In this document: in pieces, positions 46,619-60,143 of the stretch | Layout of the letters: each line of letters opens with the position of its first letter | Position numbering within the stretch: position 1 is the stretch's first letter | Assembly: GCA_040954595.2 (NCBI GenBank) | Contig: CM082580.2 | Coordinates: 4,588,001 to 4,652,000, forward strand | Source of the DNA: Balanoglossus misakiensis | Lineage: Eukaryota; Hemichordata | Length of the DNA: 64,000 nucleotides | Reading direction: 5' to 3' | The notes under the pieces: generated by a model | What the model saw: only the letters and a program-made list of their open reading frames with translations | Told to the model about the DNA's origin: nothing | Databases searched by the model: none | Translations under genes and position numbers: made by a program

Positions 46619-49548
46619 TGAAAACATGAAACACAATTTTGGTTGTCACATCTGCTGTTTGTGTGCTGCTTAAAATAGGCATTTTGTGGAGTTCCGAGGA
46701 ATGATGAAATTTCTATTTTAGTGACACACATTCATCTATTAATTGGATTTGCAGATAATACCAGTGGTGTTAATTTGTTTACCACACCAGCAATGGGATC
46801 CAGAAAAGTGGATATCTCCTGCTATCCTTAGAATCTTAATAAGGATAGCACCACACCAACATATTATAAATAAAACTTACATTTAAAAAAGCTCATTGTA
46901 TTTGGATACATGATGGAATGCGACAGGCTAGAATCGCTAAATGTGATCATAATGGTGGCAACTTTCTGTGTATACAAAGCAAGAATTATTAACGAAAATA
47001 ACATGGTGATTATTAATCGATGAGTTAACGTCCATTCAACAGATAAAAAATGATGGAAAAATTCAAGAGTGTCCAAGTCTCCTTTGAGATTTGTAAAATT
47101 ACCATAGAGTTCACCACAAGTATATGTATTAAAAATATTGATAATGAACAGCAACATTGTAAAGTTGGGTTTTGCATTTATAACTTACTTTATAATATTC
47201 GTTGCAATCCGTTGCTTCGTGTTCTGATGTTTTTCTTGCCTGGGTGTCAAGTATATACTCGTTCTTATCCTTTATTATAATATGCTTGGTTTAATCATCA
47301 ACTTGAAGACCTGGATCTAGACTCTATCGCAGTCGCTCTGCCTGTTGATAAGGATTGGAAGTTTGTGTAGCCGAACCTGTCAACTCTCTTTATATCAACA
47401 TTCCCTAGATACATAAACATGTACGTGTGCAGCATTGCTGCTGCTAATATATGGATTCAAGTCAGAACTTATTTATACAATATTTCAAGTGATATACCCT
47501 GGAGGTCGCGTTGCCCTATATTGGTCGTACGATTGTCATACCATGGGTCATGATCGACGCGAAATAAGGCGTACTAGCTGTGCTGTCATTGGACACATTT
47601 TGTCCAGTCAAAATCTCCGTCTGTACCGCGTGTCATGGCTTGGACGCGTTTTGTCCAAGCCTTGGTTCATTCACGCCATCTACCGTTCACGTTCACATTG
47701 AAAAACGTTTGGCTAATGTTTACAAAATGACAAAAAATAAATGAACGTGTTTGTTTTTGTCACTATGAGATATACAGCTAACAAGGCACACAAAGGCACA
47801 CAAATGAGAACCTATCTCCACTTAAAAATGCAACATCGTTTACGTGAACGCCAGAGTAAACACAACATTCGATGATGTCATCATGAAAATTTGTGATGTT
47901 CCCGTTCATTATGACGGCGACAACGCTGCAGAGCATTTGGCAGTACCGGTAGAAGGTCATTCCGTGCTCTAATAACGACTATAGTCCAGCCCCAGTCCAC
48001 AATTATGTACACACACAGTCACTCGACATCAAATAAGTTATTTAAATGATACAGTCTTTTATTACTCTATAGTCAGTGGTGCTTTACAGCAGGTCTTACA
48101 ACTATTACTTTGACATAAGAGAATCCTGACTGGTGTGTTTTTGGCTAGGCTTAAACACCTATTCCAGACTAATGCACAGTTGAATACCATTATTAATAAC
48201 ACCAACAATTGTTATTATATTATTAATATCAAGCAGCATATGAATCTTGTACAGTCTTATTGGTGTATCTCAATTGTTTCGAAATTTTAAAATGGAAACA
48301 TGGCACTATCATTTTATTGTTATTTTGTTGAACACAATGTGTAGGTTTAAGTGGTAAGTTTTGTTATTATGGTCAAACTGTGCAAAAATTGACAAAGTCA
48401 GATGATAATCCAAGAAAAATAACTCAGAGTATTCTGATATGCACTGACTACACTGTTTGAAGATATTCTCATATGGACAAAATTTATTAAATTGAATTAT
48501 GACTAAGTTATTCATATAACTAAGCTGAAGAATGTTATCGTGCTTACCGTTTTACCTTCACAAAGTAACTATTACAGTGTAAAACATTATATTTTTATCA
48601 AAATATTTTACAAAACAGAAATTATCTTCTATAAAGAGTAAGAATCTCATACCACTACACTGGTAAATTATCATAGAAAATTCAAGAGCTTTCTTTCATT
48701 TTCAGTGTAAACGGTACGTGATGATTATTTCAGAATGTAGAAAAAGACAATGAAGAGACGATAAAAAGCAAGACAAAACAGTGTGTGTGTAGGTATTCGT
48801 GGAATGAGGCAAATTTCAACAGAAGTTCTATATCTATTTTTGCTTTTAAACTAAGAAGAGTTGAATTATCTGTATAATCATGTATTAATTTTTTAAATGT
48901 AATATTATTTTCCAACACAAGTCACATTACCATCAGTCACTTTCCTACTTTTTACACCGCACTATTGTTTATGTTGCATGCAGTTACTATGTCCGTGAAT
49001 CAGTGCAGATTTGTAAATGTAATATGTGGACTGGTATTTTACTTGTTTTTGAAAGTAAAATGAATGTAAATCTGATTCATTTTTGGCATACTGCACCTAT
49101 TTCTTTGAATTTGATAACCACGTAGTTGATAACGATTTCCCTTTGGACAACCTGGCATTTTGTTCATAAACATATGTAACATTACCGCAGCTATGCCAGA
49201 TGGTGTGCGTCATAATGTAGCATGTGTGTGCAGCACTGAAACTAACCTTAAATCTAATTTTATAGTCATTTAATCAAAAATCCAAAAAGAACCTTATGAT
49301 CGATTAAACGTTCGAAGGAAAAAACATTGGCCATTGAATGTATCGACGCAAATTTCATTTTCATTGAATAAGCAAAGGGGGTTATCTGAGTCCTGGGGAA
49401 TTCCCATTCGTTCTGGCTTGTTATAAAAAGCCACTAGCATACTGTCAAGTGTAATCATACTAAGAAACGAACGAGACCGTCTCTTTCTAAGAGTCACAGA
49501 AGATCAAATATCGGTAAATTGGTTTGTAAAGAGAACTGCAATATAACT
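46619..49548. other. Upstream of the acyltransferase gene; no other gene seen
   Basis: It contains the unseen 5' exon and promoter of the acyltransferase-like gene and the 3' flank of the DUF4239 gene. Frames up to 97 codons are AT-rich and lack family features or splice context. A hairpin around TTGGACACATTTTGTCCA is near 47589. Confidence 0.5.
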
Positions 49549-52500
49549 TCACGACTTAACCGTGAAAGGTTGGACTGGCGTGAGAATTTTCTCGTCACTT
49601 GTTTGATTCAGGTCTTGTAGGGTGTCGCCCTTGATTGATTTGTGAGTGAGCTCTGCCTCGTGCATGATTTCGGTCTTCTTCAGAATATCCGACAGGAATG
49701 ATAGATCAATCTGTTGAAGCACAATAAAAGAACAAACACAATCTAAGCATTTGTCATTTGCATAAGTATATCTTTATATCAAATATAATGTCTGTTTACG
49801 TGACCGTGTACACCAAATTTCAAAGCTTGACATTTGGTACTTATATAGACAAGAACAAAAGATAGAACCGTCACACTGCTCCCTTCGTTAGCACTTTCCT
49901 CAATATTCATTTACACGTAATCAAACATAATCATTATCTAAATATCTAAATGTTTTAACTTTTAAGTGACAGAAGTCTAAAGAAGCATTTCATGCATTTT
50001 ATATTGTAAAGGAATTTAATTCAGTCATTATTTGCCAGTTTAAAACAGTTACAATTCCAGATTTTCTGTATCATATTGAATAAAACGCAAATATTTACCT
50101 GTGTATGTTACATATGTAAATAAATGCAAGTATATGTAAATATAACAGTTATACATGTTTGATAAACTCCAACTGCTAGTACCTTAAAAAATCCACTGAA
50201 TGGTGAATCGAGATCAGCCACGACGTAACATAGCAACGATATAGAGAATACCGTTACGATGCACATTGTCAGTTCCATCCGATAAGAGTCAGCCTGTAAA
50301 TACAACAAGGTTAGATTTTTTTGTAGTACTCTAGAATGTATTATAAGTACTACTTTTTAATTTCCCATTGAATCGAAATGAAGCACACATTGTAATCTAT
50401 TGTTATCACAAATAACTGTACTAGACGTGAAACTTTGTAAACTTTTTAATCTTAGTTGATAAAGGGACCATATACAAATACTGGTAAATGGAGAAACATA
50501 TCCCAATAGGCAGTCTTGTAAAAACGGGCTAATTTATAGAATGAGGCACAACGTTTATTCTGAAATGTATAATTATCCAATGAAATTCATTCAGACGTAT
50601 TTTAATTACAATTAACAGAAGAAGTTGGAAGGTAATGCGAAATATAAAATGATGAAATATTGCGAATCATCTAGCACAGTATAGTTTGAAAGGTTATTTA
50701 ATTCCTGGATACTATACCTTTATAAGCAGCACTCCGAAAAAGGAGAAAAAACTCAACACTTCCAAGAAAACCCACTGCAGTGGGTGAATACACGCATTCA
50801 TTGCTTCGTGTCTCTCTGACCTCGCCGTGTTCATTTTCAGTAAATTTTTGATCATCTCTTTCTGAAGAAGAAAAAAATAAGCCAGCATTTGCGACAAAGG
50901 TGGTTACACATAGCAGAGTGAAAACGATTAACATGCCTCAGTTGATTCATACTGTGAGTTTTCAGCCTAGCTTTGTATGAAGTAAATTTGATTTGGTTCA
51001 ATCTAACACATAAAAGCTTTTTACATATATACGCGTTTTCCAAGCTTCTGTCGTATGCATTACCTTGCAGCTCGCCATGAAGTAATTTGTTTTAACAGTG
51101 ACTGGCGGGCGGAGTACGTTATAACGGGACTACAATGCGAAATTCGTACATTATCGTCACTTAGGCTGAAGTCAAGCCGTTGAAAGAGTACAGAGGCAAT
51201 ATGACCACTTTCCGATCACGTATCACAGTAGGCTTAGTATTTGGACGTCGGAAACAGTGTTTGTGATAAATCTCGCAAGGTAATCAGGTTATGCAACTCA
51301 CAGCCATGACAGTATCCGCCTGGTTATTGTAACGACGCTTCCGGATGATTGGTACGATCTACATCAGAAAATAGAGTAAAGACAGTGTAAAGTGTTGACA
51401 GCAATCTCTACTGCAAAACATTTGCAAGAAAGGCTACCAAGAGCTCTCGTTGTGATGGCAGCGTGCTTTCAGGCCGTACGCATAACTAGTACTGTACCAA
51501 TATATCGCTTTTCACTACAGATAAACATAGAACATTTAGTTTTAAGATTAAAACCCTTTTCATACAGTGCAATTGTTGAGTACTGTATATGCACGCTGTT
51601 ATCAGCTGTTATAGGTCAGTTGGCCAAACAACTGCTGAATCGGGCGTAGGGTCAAGTTCTACAACTTTTTCTTGCCAGAACTCTTGCATGTTGGACATCG
51701 GATAAACAGAATGTCTAACAAAACAGAAGATTGGCATACCTTCCATAATGGTCCCTTTTGTTCGTTAAACCCATGGTTTGCCTTCTGCACCTGTATCTGG
51801 CCCATGATTGAGATGATTTCATCTTTAACTGCTATATATATCTAAAACAGGAGAGAATAAGACAAACTAAATTCATTGTAGTTCACAGATTAAATCTTGA
51901 CTGTGACACACCGACTTTTTTCAGTGGGACTTAGTTGTATTCGATTTCTCTTGGTTCTTTTACTTCTAGTGATAGCTTGTTTCTGTCTACACGCTTATCG
52001 TTTCAATATTTATAACTAGTTTCTTCCCTACAGACTAAAATTGTCATATCTTTTGGGTATGTACACTAATACAATGGTGGATAACCTGTCAACAGTTTGG
52101 TGTTACCTACTTCCATTCTGTCTTCTTCGTCAGCCAGCGGAACTTGTGATGCTAAGATGATGATCTGGTCCAATAAACTAACCTCCAACGAAACGTTGTT
52201 CAACAGGGCCTTTTGCTTCTCTACGGCCGATTGGAATGTGAAACCAAATGTTACCCTGTATAGGGACCAAGTGACACAGAATATTTTATCACATTAATTT
52301 TATGAAAATTTGTTAGAAATCAAAGGGAGTTACTCATACACGTCAGATGCACCCGATTTTCAATTAAATTTATTTGGTGGATATCTCCCGTGTGACAACT
52401 GCGATCTGATACGTGACGGTCTGTCAGCCCTTTCGCCGTCCAATATGGTGTCAAGTAATTTGCACATATGCAGGACAGGTAAAACAACGGATTCTACTAC

Positions 52501-55500
52501 ATAAACGATACGAAATGATGTAACTTACGCATAAACCAAACCGGCGGGGGCCAAAAAGCAACCTATGGAGACAAACAAAAAAGAACATCAAATCTTAACT
52601 AAAAATTCTTTGCACGCACAACTTCGTTTATTTATGATAGCCAAACATGACGGAATGTCTAGAAAATCACATAATAGACGTAAGTAGAATAGTATGAATG
52701 CCTATAGCTGACCACGCCTTGATAGCTATTAGTACATTTTTCTTTGAATATTTTACGCCTGGATAATATTAGTAAATGGGAACTTATTCGACGCGGATGA
52801 ATTTTGACAGTAATGTGCTCTTGTGGTAAATAGGGTAAAGAACAAACCATTTTACTGATGATTTATTCTCCATACTGTTTTTGATGTTTTTCTCTGAAAG
52901 TAAAGACGCTTGAAATCACGCTGACCTTTAACGGTAATGATAACCGACCTTCAATAGCGTAACCTGTCGATGTCACATCAATTTTCATCACAAAAATAAT
53001 CATTAAAGAATAGGTTTTTCGAAGATTACGATTAGCCAAAAATAAAAAAACACTGCAACACTTGCAGCTAAGAAATAAAACCAGATTTTGAATTATAGCT
53101 TGTGTAAATATGAAAGAATATGAGAAATTCCACTTTCTGCTAAATTACTTTGCTTGTCTTAACTTGTTGGTTGTATTTTCGTGCCACTCTGCTCCTGTTA
53201 GGTACTGTAACCATGGAAACAAATTTGGTGATGAAAAGAAACGAACGTCTTTAGTGTTTGTGAAATCAACTTCCGAAGGATAATTATTTCATAAGCTAAC
53301 TTAATTAATTTTTCTTTAAGGCATGATATAATCTGTTAATTGCTTGATGTCGCTAATGGCGTTGAGCTTTGTGAGTGGTAAGAATAGACGTTTCCATTGA
53401 ACGAATATTAAGCGAGTACAAAGGTAGCTGATATTACGGAGCCTTCAAGTGGTTGAATGGAAACAGAAAACGAATGAAAACGCCCGTGGAATCTTTCCGG
53501 TAATAACGACTAAACTAATTGGACGAATATTAACAAGTGTACTTTTGTCGAGTTTGTCTTCATAAGATGACCCTGGATATCTGCCGAAACCGCGGTTGAT
53601 TGCATCGTCTTGAATAAAAATTAAGTGACTCATATTTCCGATTTTGAATTGACAAGAAACAAAATATGAACAATTTGAGGGGAATTTGAGGTTCTTCGCG
53701 TTTAAAATGCAAACAGTGTAATGACAATTCCCGGGGCAAAACTAATGGTTACGAAACAAATTAATGACTTTGAGGTATATGTAAAGCAGGTCTTTCAAGG
53801 TGATAAATCACATTTACTTTGAAAATGCTTTAATATGCAGAAACAAGGCGCCTTGATTAATGTTTACTGCGCATGTATCGCGATAAACTATACGCAAGGC
53901 TGAAATACAGAAAGGTAAAAGTTCCGTGAATTTGCCAAGCGGAAGAAAGGGGTACATGACATTTGCATTTTGAAACAGTAATATATTATGAGTACAGATT
54001 TACATATTGACTTGCCTATAGCTTCATTTATGGACGGCATTCCGTTTGGATGTTCAGAGGGCGGCCAGAAGAAAGCAGTCAACGGCTCGTAGATCTGCAG
54101 CAGCAGTGGACAGAAGGCAAGCGAGAGCACAGCCGGCAAGGAGATTTTCAGTAACTGCATCGGTTGGTTGAAGAAACTGTCTAATGATTCGATTGTCTTC
54201 TCGTCTTCTCTTGATAAGACTGCAATGAAAAGAAACAAAATGGTCGTCGTTGTTGTTGTTGCTGCTGCCGTTGTTATTGTAATTGTTGTTAATATTTTTG
54301 TTGTTTTGCAAATGGTAACATATGAATTGAAGATGTCCAGGAAAATAAGAGGTTGTATCAGATCAATGGCAAGGAGACGAAACGTGGTGTTGGCGTTAAA
54401 GATTTTACATTGCCCAAGCAGAGTGTGAAACCATGTGTTGGTTTTTGATCAACATTAACATATCCGCAAGTGTAGACCAGATGAAAGGAAACATTAGCGC
54501 CGACATAATTGTTATCAATAAATATGTCAACTTAATTCTCCCTACTTTTAAAAGGTTTTAGCTACCTATAGGTGAAAGACGAAAGTCTCATATGGTCGAC
54601 ACAATTTTGGAATGGCCAATTTTTGCTATGCATAAGAGATGAAGGTCTTAAGGATGTACGCGCAGAACATAAACCGGAAACACTGCGCGCCCAGTCTTTT
54701 TCCCATAGGATTACATTGAAAATTGCTAGAAAACAAACTTCTACTATTGTCATTTTCACGAAATTTTACACATAGCTCAGTCCAGCAAATATAAATTCAT
54801 TGGTCAAATAAAATGTAGGGGTCACCGCCCTCTATTTTGAGATAAATTGCGTCAAAAATTTTGCCCATAGACAAACCATTGGTGAAAAATGCTGAGTCAG
54901 CAGTTTTCTTCTATTATCGACTAAATTCATGGCTCTGTATTTCAAAAACAAGCGCGGTGACCCATATATTTTATTACGGATTTTCATTATACATACAAAG
55001 GAGAATCCAAAAATCCACAATTAAAAAAATGACAATACTTTCAATTTTACTGAACGTACATCCTTAAGCAAATGTGGTAGTTGGTCATTATGAAACTTTT
55101 CAACAGAAGAAAACAACAAAATGTGAAAACAGTTGAACGAGTTTAATATGCTAACTAAAGACAGAAATGTTTGACCAAAAAAAGTAATGAAATACAGTTT
55201 ACATACATTTGTTTCTGTCTCTTACTACGGTGCGTTGTCGACCTTTTACCCAGAATGCAAATATTATAATGTGATATGACCCCCTAGCACGAAGTAAAAA
55301 CCTATTTAAGTCAGCATGTGAAGTAAGTCCAATGTCAATGTCACTCAAGCTAAAGAAATTGTGATCTGACTAACAGTTATTGATCGCACACTCAGTATTA
55401 CTTAAGTAGAGATTTAATGTCTTGACACAGAATGATGTAATGACAAAATAAGTAAATCCGTGATTAAAATGTTGTTTTATTCGTCAGAGCCGCGAATGGC

Positions 55501-57455
55501 ACATGGAATTTGACAGGCGTTGAAGATTTTGGTTTGACATAAAATTCGTATTCGAACACGGGGTAAAGGTTAACTGCCTCAGCTTGAAATCCGATACTTT
55601 AATGAAATTTACAAAATATATGCACCATTGAATATTTTCAATTTTCAAAACTTCCACTCATGAAAGCTAATTAATGACTATTGATCTGTACAAACACAAT
55701 CTATTTAAAACAACCAAACCAAATGGACTTGTGTCCACACTATGTAATTACAGCTTACAAAATACCCAACTAAAATTCCATTAAGGTAGCGTTTGAAGTT
55801 CGTGTGAGTATTCCATTTAAATTTCCAAAAAAAAGCTCTTCCTCCATGCAAAAAATCATTTTCCATGGTCTTTAGAGGTGACAACAAGTCAACAATGATA
55901 ACGACATTTACAGTCTATTAAAATTATGTTAAGAGAGGAATGGGCGGCGCATGGCATATGCCTGTCTTAATTGGTACTTGGACAGGTTTCTCTGTCTCGC
56001 AATTAATGTAACACGAATGATTGGATTTTTCGCTTATGGCTGTTTTAACAAACTAATGAAAGGGGGTCTTTAACATTGTGATCGGCGATTGTGATAAAAT
56101 AACTAGTCTGTCTTTCGACAATCCGGAATATGTTTTTTCCCAACAATATACACAAGTTTCAGATCGTTTTGTTAAAACGATCATCAGATGTTCTGGGCAA
56201 GACGTACACTTTTTCAACTACATTTTTCTACATTCCCCTTTAAGACCTCTACACAGTTTTGTACCACGCAAATATAATTCGTAAAAAGCACTTTCCATAA
56301 AACTATGTGCCGTATCAACGTTGTTTGGCTAAGATATTTTCGATGAAAATTATTCTGTCACAGACCTTACAAGCTACCATAAAACTGAATTTCCAGCAAA
56401 GAACAATTGGAACTTACATGAAGACACAGGAGGCTTTTTGGGCGCATTGACGTTGCCATTCTCGGTGTCGATCGCAAATGCAGCATTCGTGAAAGCCTGT
56501 CCCACACCTCTCTGCTTGAGTTTGTGATTATGCATAAACTTTCGATACTGCGCTGTCACCATTAGGCTTCCAAGAGCTGTTTGAAGTTGTGAGAAAATGT
56601 ATACGTTAACTGTTTGTGATGACTTAAAGTACCATATATGGTCGTGTTCTGCGCCTTGCCGGTATATGTATTTGTGTAGCATCAAATTTAGTCCTCCGAC
56701 CTAAGTTGCAACTTCGTATTCTACAGAACAACTTTCAGCTAAATATCGCTGATATACACAACTAACTAGTACAGTGATTCAAATACTTTATTTTGATATA
56801 AACAATGCATACGGACAATGATTGTCACTTTATTCATGATAGAGGAACTGAGTATTCACGTCGCCGCTACAAGCAAAATTCCAAGGTTCTACTTTCAAGT
56901 GTTAAGCTGTAACAACGTTGAGTGGGAATGGATTAAACGATATTTGGTTTGTTGAAAAAGCAATCACCCTGTGTACTTTAGCAATTTGCTAATTATAAAG
57001 TAAATACCCAGAAATATAGGCATCTAACTAATATTAGGTTATAACTTCTCATCATAGGTAAGCAGGAAAGTGTCACATTTTGCTTGAAATTCTCGTGTTT
57101 GATACTGGAATTGTTTTCGACGTCACCTTGACGGCAACTGCGTTTCCTTTTGACGTTCGTAAACCTGAGCGCAGTCTTACCTACCGAGATAAATCAGGAA
57201 TATTAGAACGAATGGCGGCATCATGAACTCCGCCAGGGAAGGCCTGCGTTCAGCCACAACATTAGGACCCTCCGGTTCGGTGGATGAACTTCCACTCTCG
57301 GATTCGGATTCTGGTTCGGTCTCTGTCCCTTCCGGTTCTGCAGACGTGACCTCGGGTTCACTCTCCGCTTCTGTGGTACTGGAGGACTCGACCACCGGCA
57401 TTCGTGATGTGAATGCGAAGAGTGTGAGAGTGATTAGAAATCCCACTTTACTCAT
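49549..57455 (-). CDS. DUF4239 (bestrophin-like) multi-pass membrane protein
   Basis: Nine coding exons, read leftwards: 57455-57185, 56576-56418, 54219-54016, 52562-52529, 52255-52111, 51841-51740, 50861-50718, 50293-50183 and 49710-49549 (TGA). All phases agree and give 443 residues. ATG 57453-57455 starts a signal-peptide-like segment (MSKVGFLITLTLFAF); an upstream in-frame ATG at 57507-57509 would hide it. Next is a Glu/Ser/Thr-rich stretch (about 24-68), then membrane segments near 76-95, 155-180, 210-232, 332-352 and 362-380, and the family's hallmark ADLDSPFSGFF at about 379-389. The family is common in bacteria and has unknown biochemical function, with a proposed distant link to bestrophin channels. 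Intron 3 begins GC (AGGCAAGT), a GC-AG intron. A charged tail of about 54 residues ends the protein. Confidence 0.82.
54652..55063. mobile_element. TTAA-flanked MITE, 412 bp (piggyBac-like)
   Basis: GGATGTACG follows TTAA at 54648-54651 and CGTACATCC precedes TTAA at 55064-55067. Nine-base terminal repeats with TTAA on both sides are the mark of piggyBac-type insertion. It lies in intron 2 of the DUF4239 gene. No transposase frame. A related left end (AGGATGTACGG after TTAA) is near 34822, inside the 34243-35963 element. Confidence 0.8.
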
Positions 57456-58481
57456 GATGAACGCCAACGCAGGATTCCTTTTCTTCTGCCAGAAATATTC
57501 CAGTCTCAACTACCGTGCTGGATAAAAGAAACGATAAGTCTTGCTTAAAAATTTTGATTCGCACACAGTTTCCCCTTGTCGTTCACATCACACGTCAGCA
57601 GGACACATTGCCTACACTTGTCCTTCTGGTTGACCGGTGCTTCTTGGTGTTTAAGTGACCCACAAATGGCCTGTAACCCAGTAAATGCAAGTTTCCCAAG
57701 AGTGTTATTAAACTGTTGTGTGAGATTGGTACATGTGGCGATATTGACCAATACACTTAGGAAATTGATCTGCTGTATAAGTAGCTGCCTATGACGTGTG
57801 GTGGGTTGGTTGCTTGGTTTGTATTAAGTGCGTCATATAATCATGCACCAGGGTTTTAAAATGTGGTTTTTGCATGTACGGTTAATTAAATCAATCGATT
57901 GATGCATGGGAACCACTTTACACTGCATTTATTCCGTTAGTTAATGCTTTATCCTGTAACTCATTGACTTCGCGTTTAATGATTGTGGATTTGAACATGC
58001 ATGCGATTGAAAAGTGAGGAAAGAATCTTTAATCATGCCCGGCCGTACTCATTATACAAGCATTCATTTGATGATTTTCAATAATATGACCAGTATTTAA
58101 ATCACGACATTAGTTTTAACAAACGATGCATCAATCGGCAAGGAAAATAAGATATTTTAGCGAACACATCATTATTTAATAACACCAATAGGTCATCCAC
58201 ACACAAAAAAACATTAGTGAGTGCCGAAACCAGCGTATCATCTATATTGTGCAAGTCCTGCAACAAGTTCATAGAGGGTTTACGATCATTATAGATCATT
58301 ACATGTTTACTGATACCGAAAATTATAATGATTTGTTTCATTTGAATCATACCAATCTGTTCAATCTCTATCGTGCACTCGATTGTTCATTATAATGTCG
58401 GTCAAAGAAGTTTATGTTATTCAGTATAATGGCTATTTTAGTTTTCAAAGATAACACGAGAACAGCATTCACTTATTTTGG

Positions 58482-58663
58482 ATATACAGTGAATCAACGT
58501 TCGACCACACACAACTTTCATTCCGTTTGTAGGATATGAGAGTAAAAATGTCGCGAAAATGAATAAACGGTAGAGACCGATTATTCATTTTGGCGAGTTT
58601 TTCCCTCACGTGTCTACAAGTGGGATGGAAGTTGTGTGTGGTCGAATATTGATTCAATATATA
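58482..58663. mobile_element. MITE family A, inner-palindrome copy
   Basis: GTGAATCAACGTTCGACCAC and ACACAACTTTCATTCC pair with their complements on the right (GGAAGTTGTGTGTGGTCGA); the centre ATGAATAAACGG/CCGATTATTCAT is close to the centre of 1241-1587. The outer arms are missing, so this may be the ancestral core onto which the longer form was built. Confidence 0.8.
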
Positions 58664-59209
58664 GTCCATCGCATAAATATCAAAAGGCGAATGTCGCAAG
58701 TCTTAATGCGAGATCCGGGGGTTGAAAATTGCACATGTAATGTGCACGGCGTGGTACGGGAATGCGGTTCAACATAAATATATAAGACTCTCGAACAAGC
58801 GCTCACGATTTGATACGCGATTGCACTACACCATCGGAATTCGATATTCTTTTTTTTTTCTTGAATGAAGTATAAATAAATTTACCTTAGGGCTCACCTC
58901 GATTTGTCTAATCCTGCACCAGTGACGTGAAATATTCAGCCTCAGGACAATCAAGTCATCGGTTGTCTTCAAGACAGGCTGATAAACGTCCTTCTGGGTT
59001 GCCTCTGCAGCTTGCTTAATACTATTAGTGCGCGCAATTGAGACTTGAGATCGCGTTTAACATGTTAAAGGTGCGCACAACGACTAACAAGTTACATAGG
59101 TGGCGTTGTAGTAATATGCGAAACTTGATATATTATGCAAATTACAACCCACGTGACATACAAGATTTAACATTTTTGTGTAGGGAATTCAGGAATGGTA
59201 TTAAATTCC

Positions 59210-59230
59210 GCGCCCCTCAAGTATTACAGC
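59210..59230. repeat. 21-bp dispersed motif, matched at 63208-63228
   Basis: The same 21 bases, GCGCCCCTCAAGTATTACAG plus C, occur at 59210-59230 and 63208-63228 in the same orientation, with partial similarity on both sides. Probably an end of an uncharacterised repeat. Confidence 0.6.
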
Positions 59231-60143
59231 CCACTAACCCCCTTTGCTGGGTGCCATGTTCCAGGAAAACAGTCTATACGATTAACAAACCAAACAGCCA
59301 CTCATATAGGGTCGACAGGTCACACAAGTTGTATTCCTCGCCTTAAGTACCAACTAATATCGCTTGAACAGAAATGTATGTCTGCGAATTTTACCAACGA
59401 AAGGATTGCAGATTATTCTGGTTTCAAGTTGAGTGCATTTATTTTTTTCACATCCATACATTTCATATTTCGCATCAGATGACTATGGATATGGCACACA
59501 AATATTGCGGGTTATTTTCTCCTAAAGGCTATTGGACATAATTGATACGAATAAAGGATACCATGATTTTCGTCATTGTTTTTTTTTGTTTTGTTTTTTT
59601 TTTTGTAAATCTTGCTTACAGCGAAAGATGTAGTTGTTTTGACGATTTGCTGGCTGACATAGCAGAGGTGGTTCATTTCAGTCTGTTGTCAACACTTCTC
59701 CCCATGGAGAAAATTCCGGTTTCTTCAAAATTCTGCGACATATATCATAGTGCTTCCGTATTATCTCTACAAAAAGATTAGAAAATATGAGTTAGAGACC
59801 AGTATTAACAATACAGACATTATTTGGAATATAAAAGACATATATTTACAATGTAGCCTTCGTTTTGCGCATTAGCCTCGATTAATAATGTACTATATTT
59901 ACATACTATGATGGTAAGAACAATATTTTCGTTCATTTTAATTTTTAGAAACTTTCAATGATCAACGGTAAACGTTTCTTGTGAAATGCTATAAGGAATT
60001 AAAGGACAAGTAGACATCTCCTTTTGCGTTCTATTTGGCGTCATATTCACATCCGGAAAATCTTTACATGAAGCAAATCTCATAATAGCGTGGCCTCGGT
60101 ATACGTAAAACACTTCAAACGGGTAAAGTTGTCCAAATTGAAG

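Larger units (their letters stand above)
57456..60143. other. Between the DUF4239 and ATP-grasp genes; no gene seen apart from repeats
   Basis: It holds the promoter of the DUF4239 gene, an inner copy of MITE family A (58482-58663) and the 3' flank of the ATP-grasp gene. Frames near 59038-59781 are low-complexity or AT-rich. Confidence 0.5.

Noticed and set aside
46591-46731. N-terminal extension of the acyltransferase-like protein
   Set aside because: It lies upstream of a clear splice acceptor (46619-46620) and has no similarity to the family.
59542-59781. 79-codon frame with a hydrophobic start
   Set aside because: The hydrophobic part is a T-run (poly Phe/Val); no support for a secreted peptide gene.
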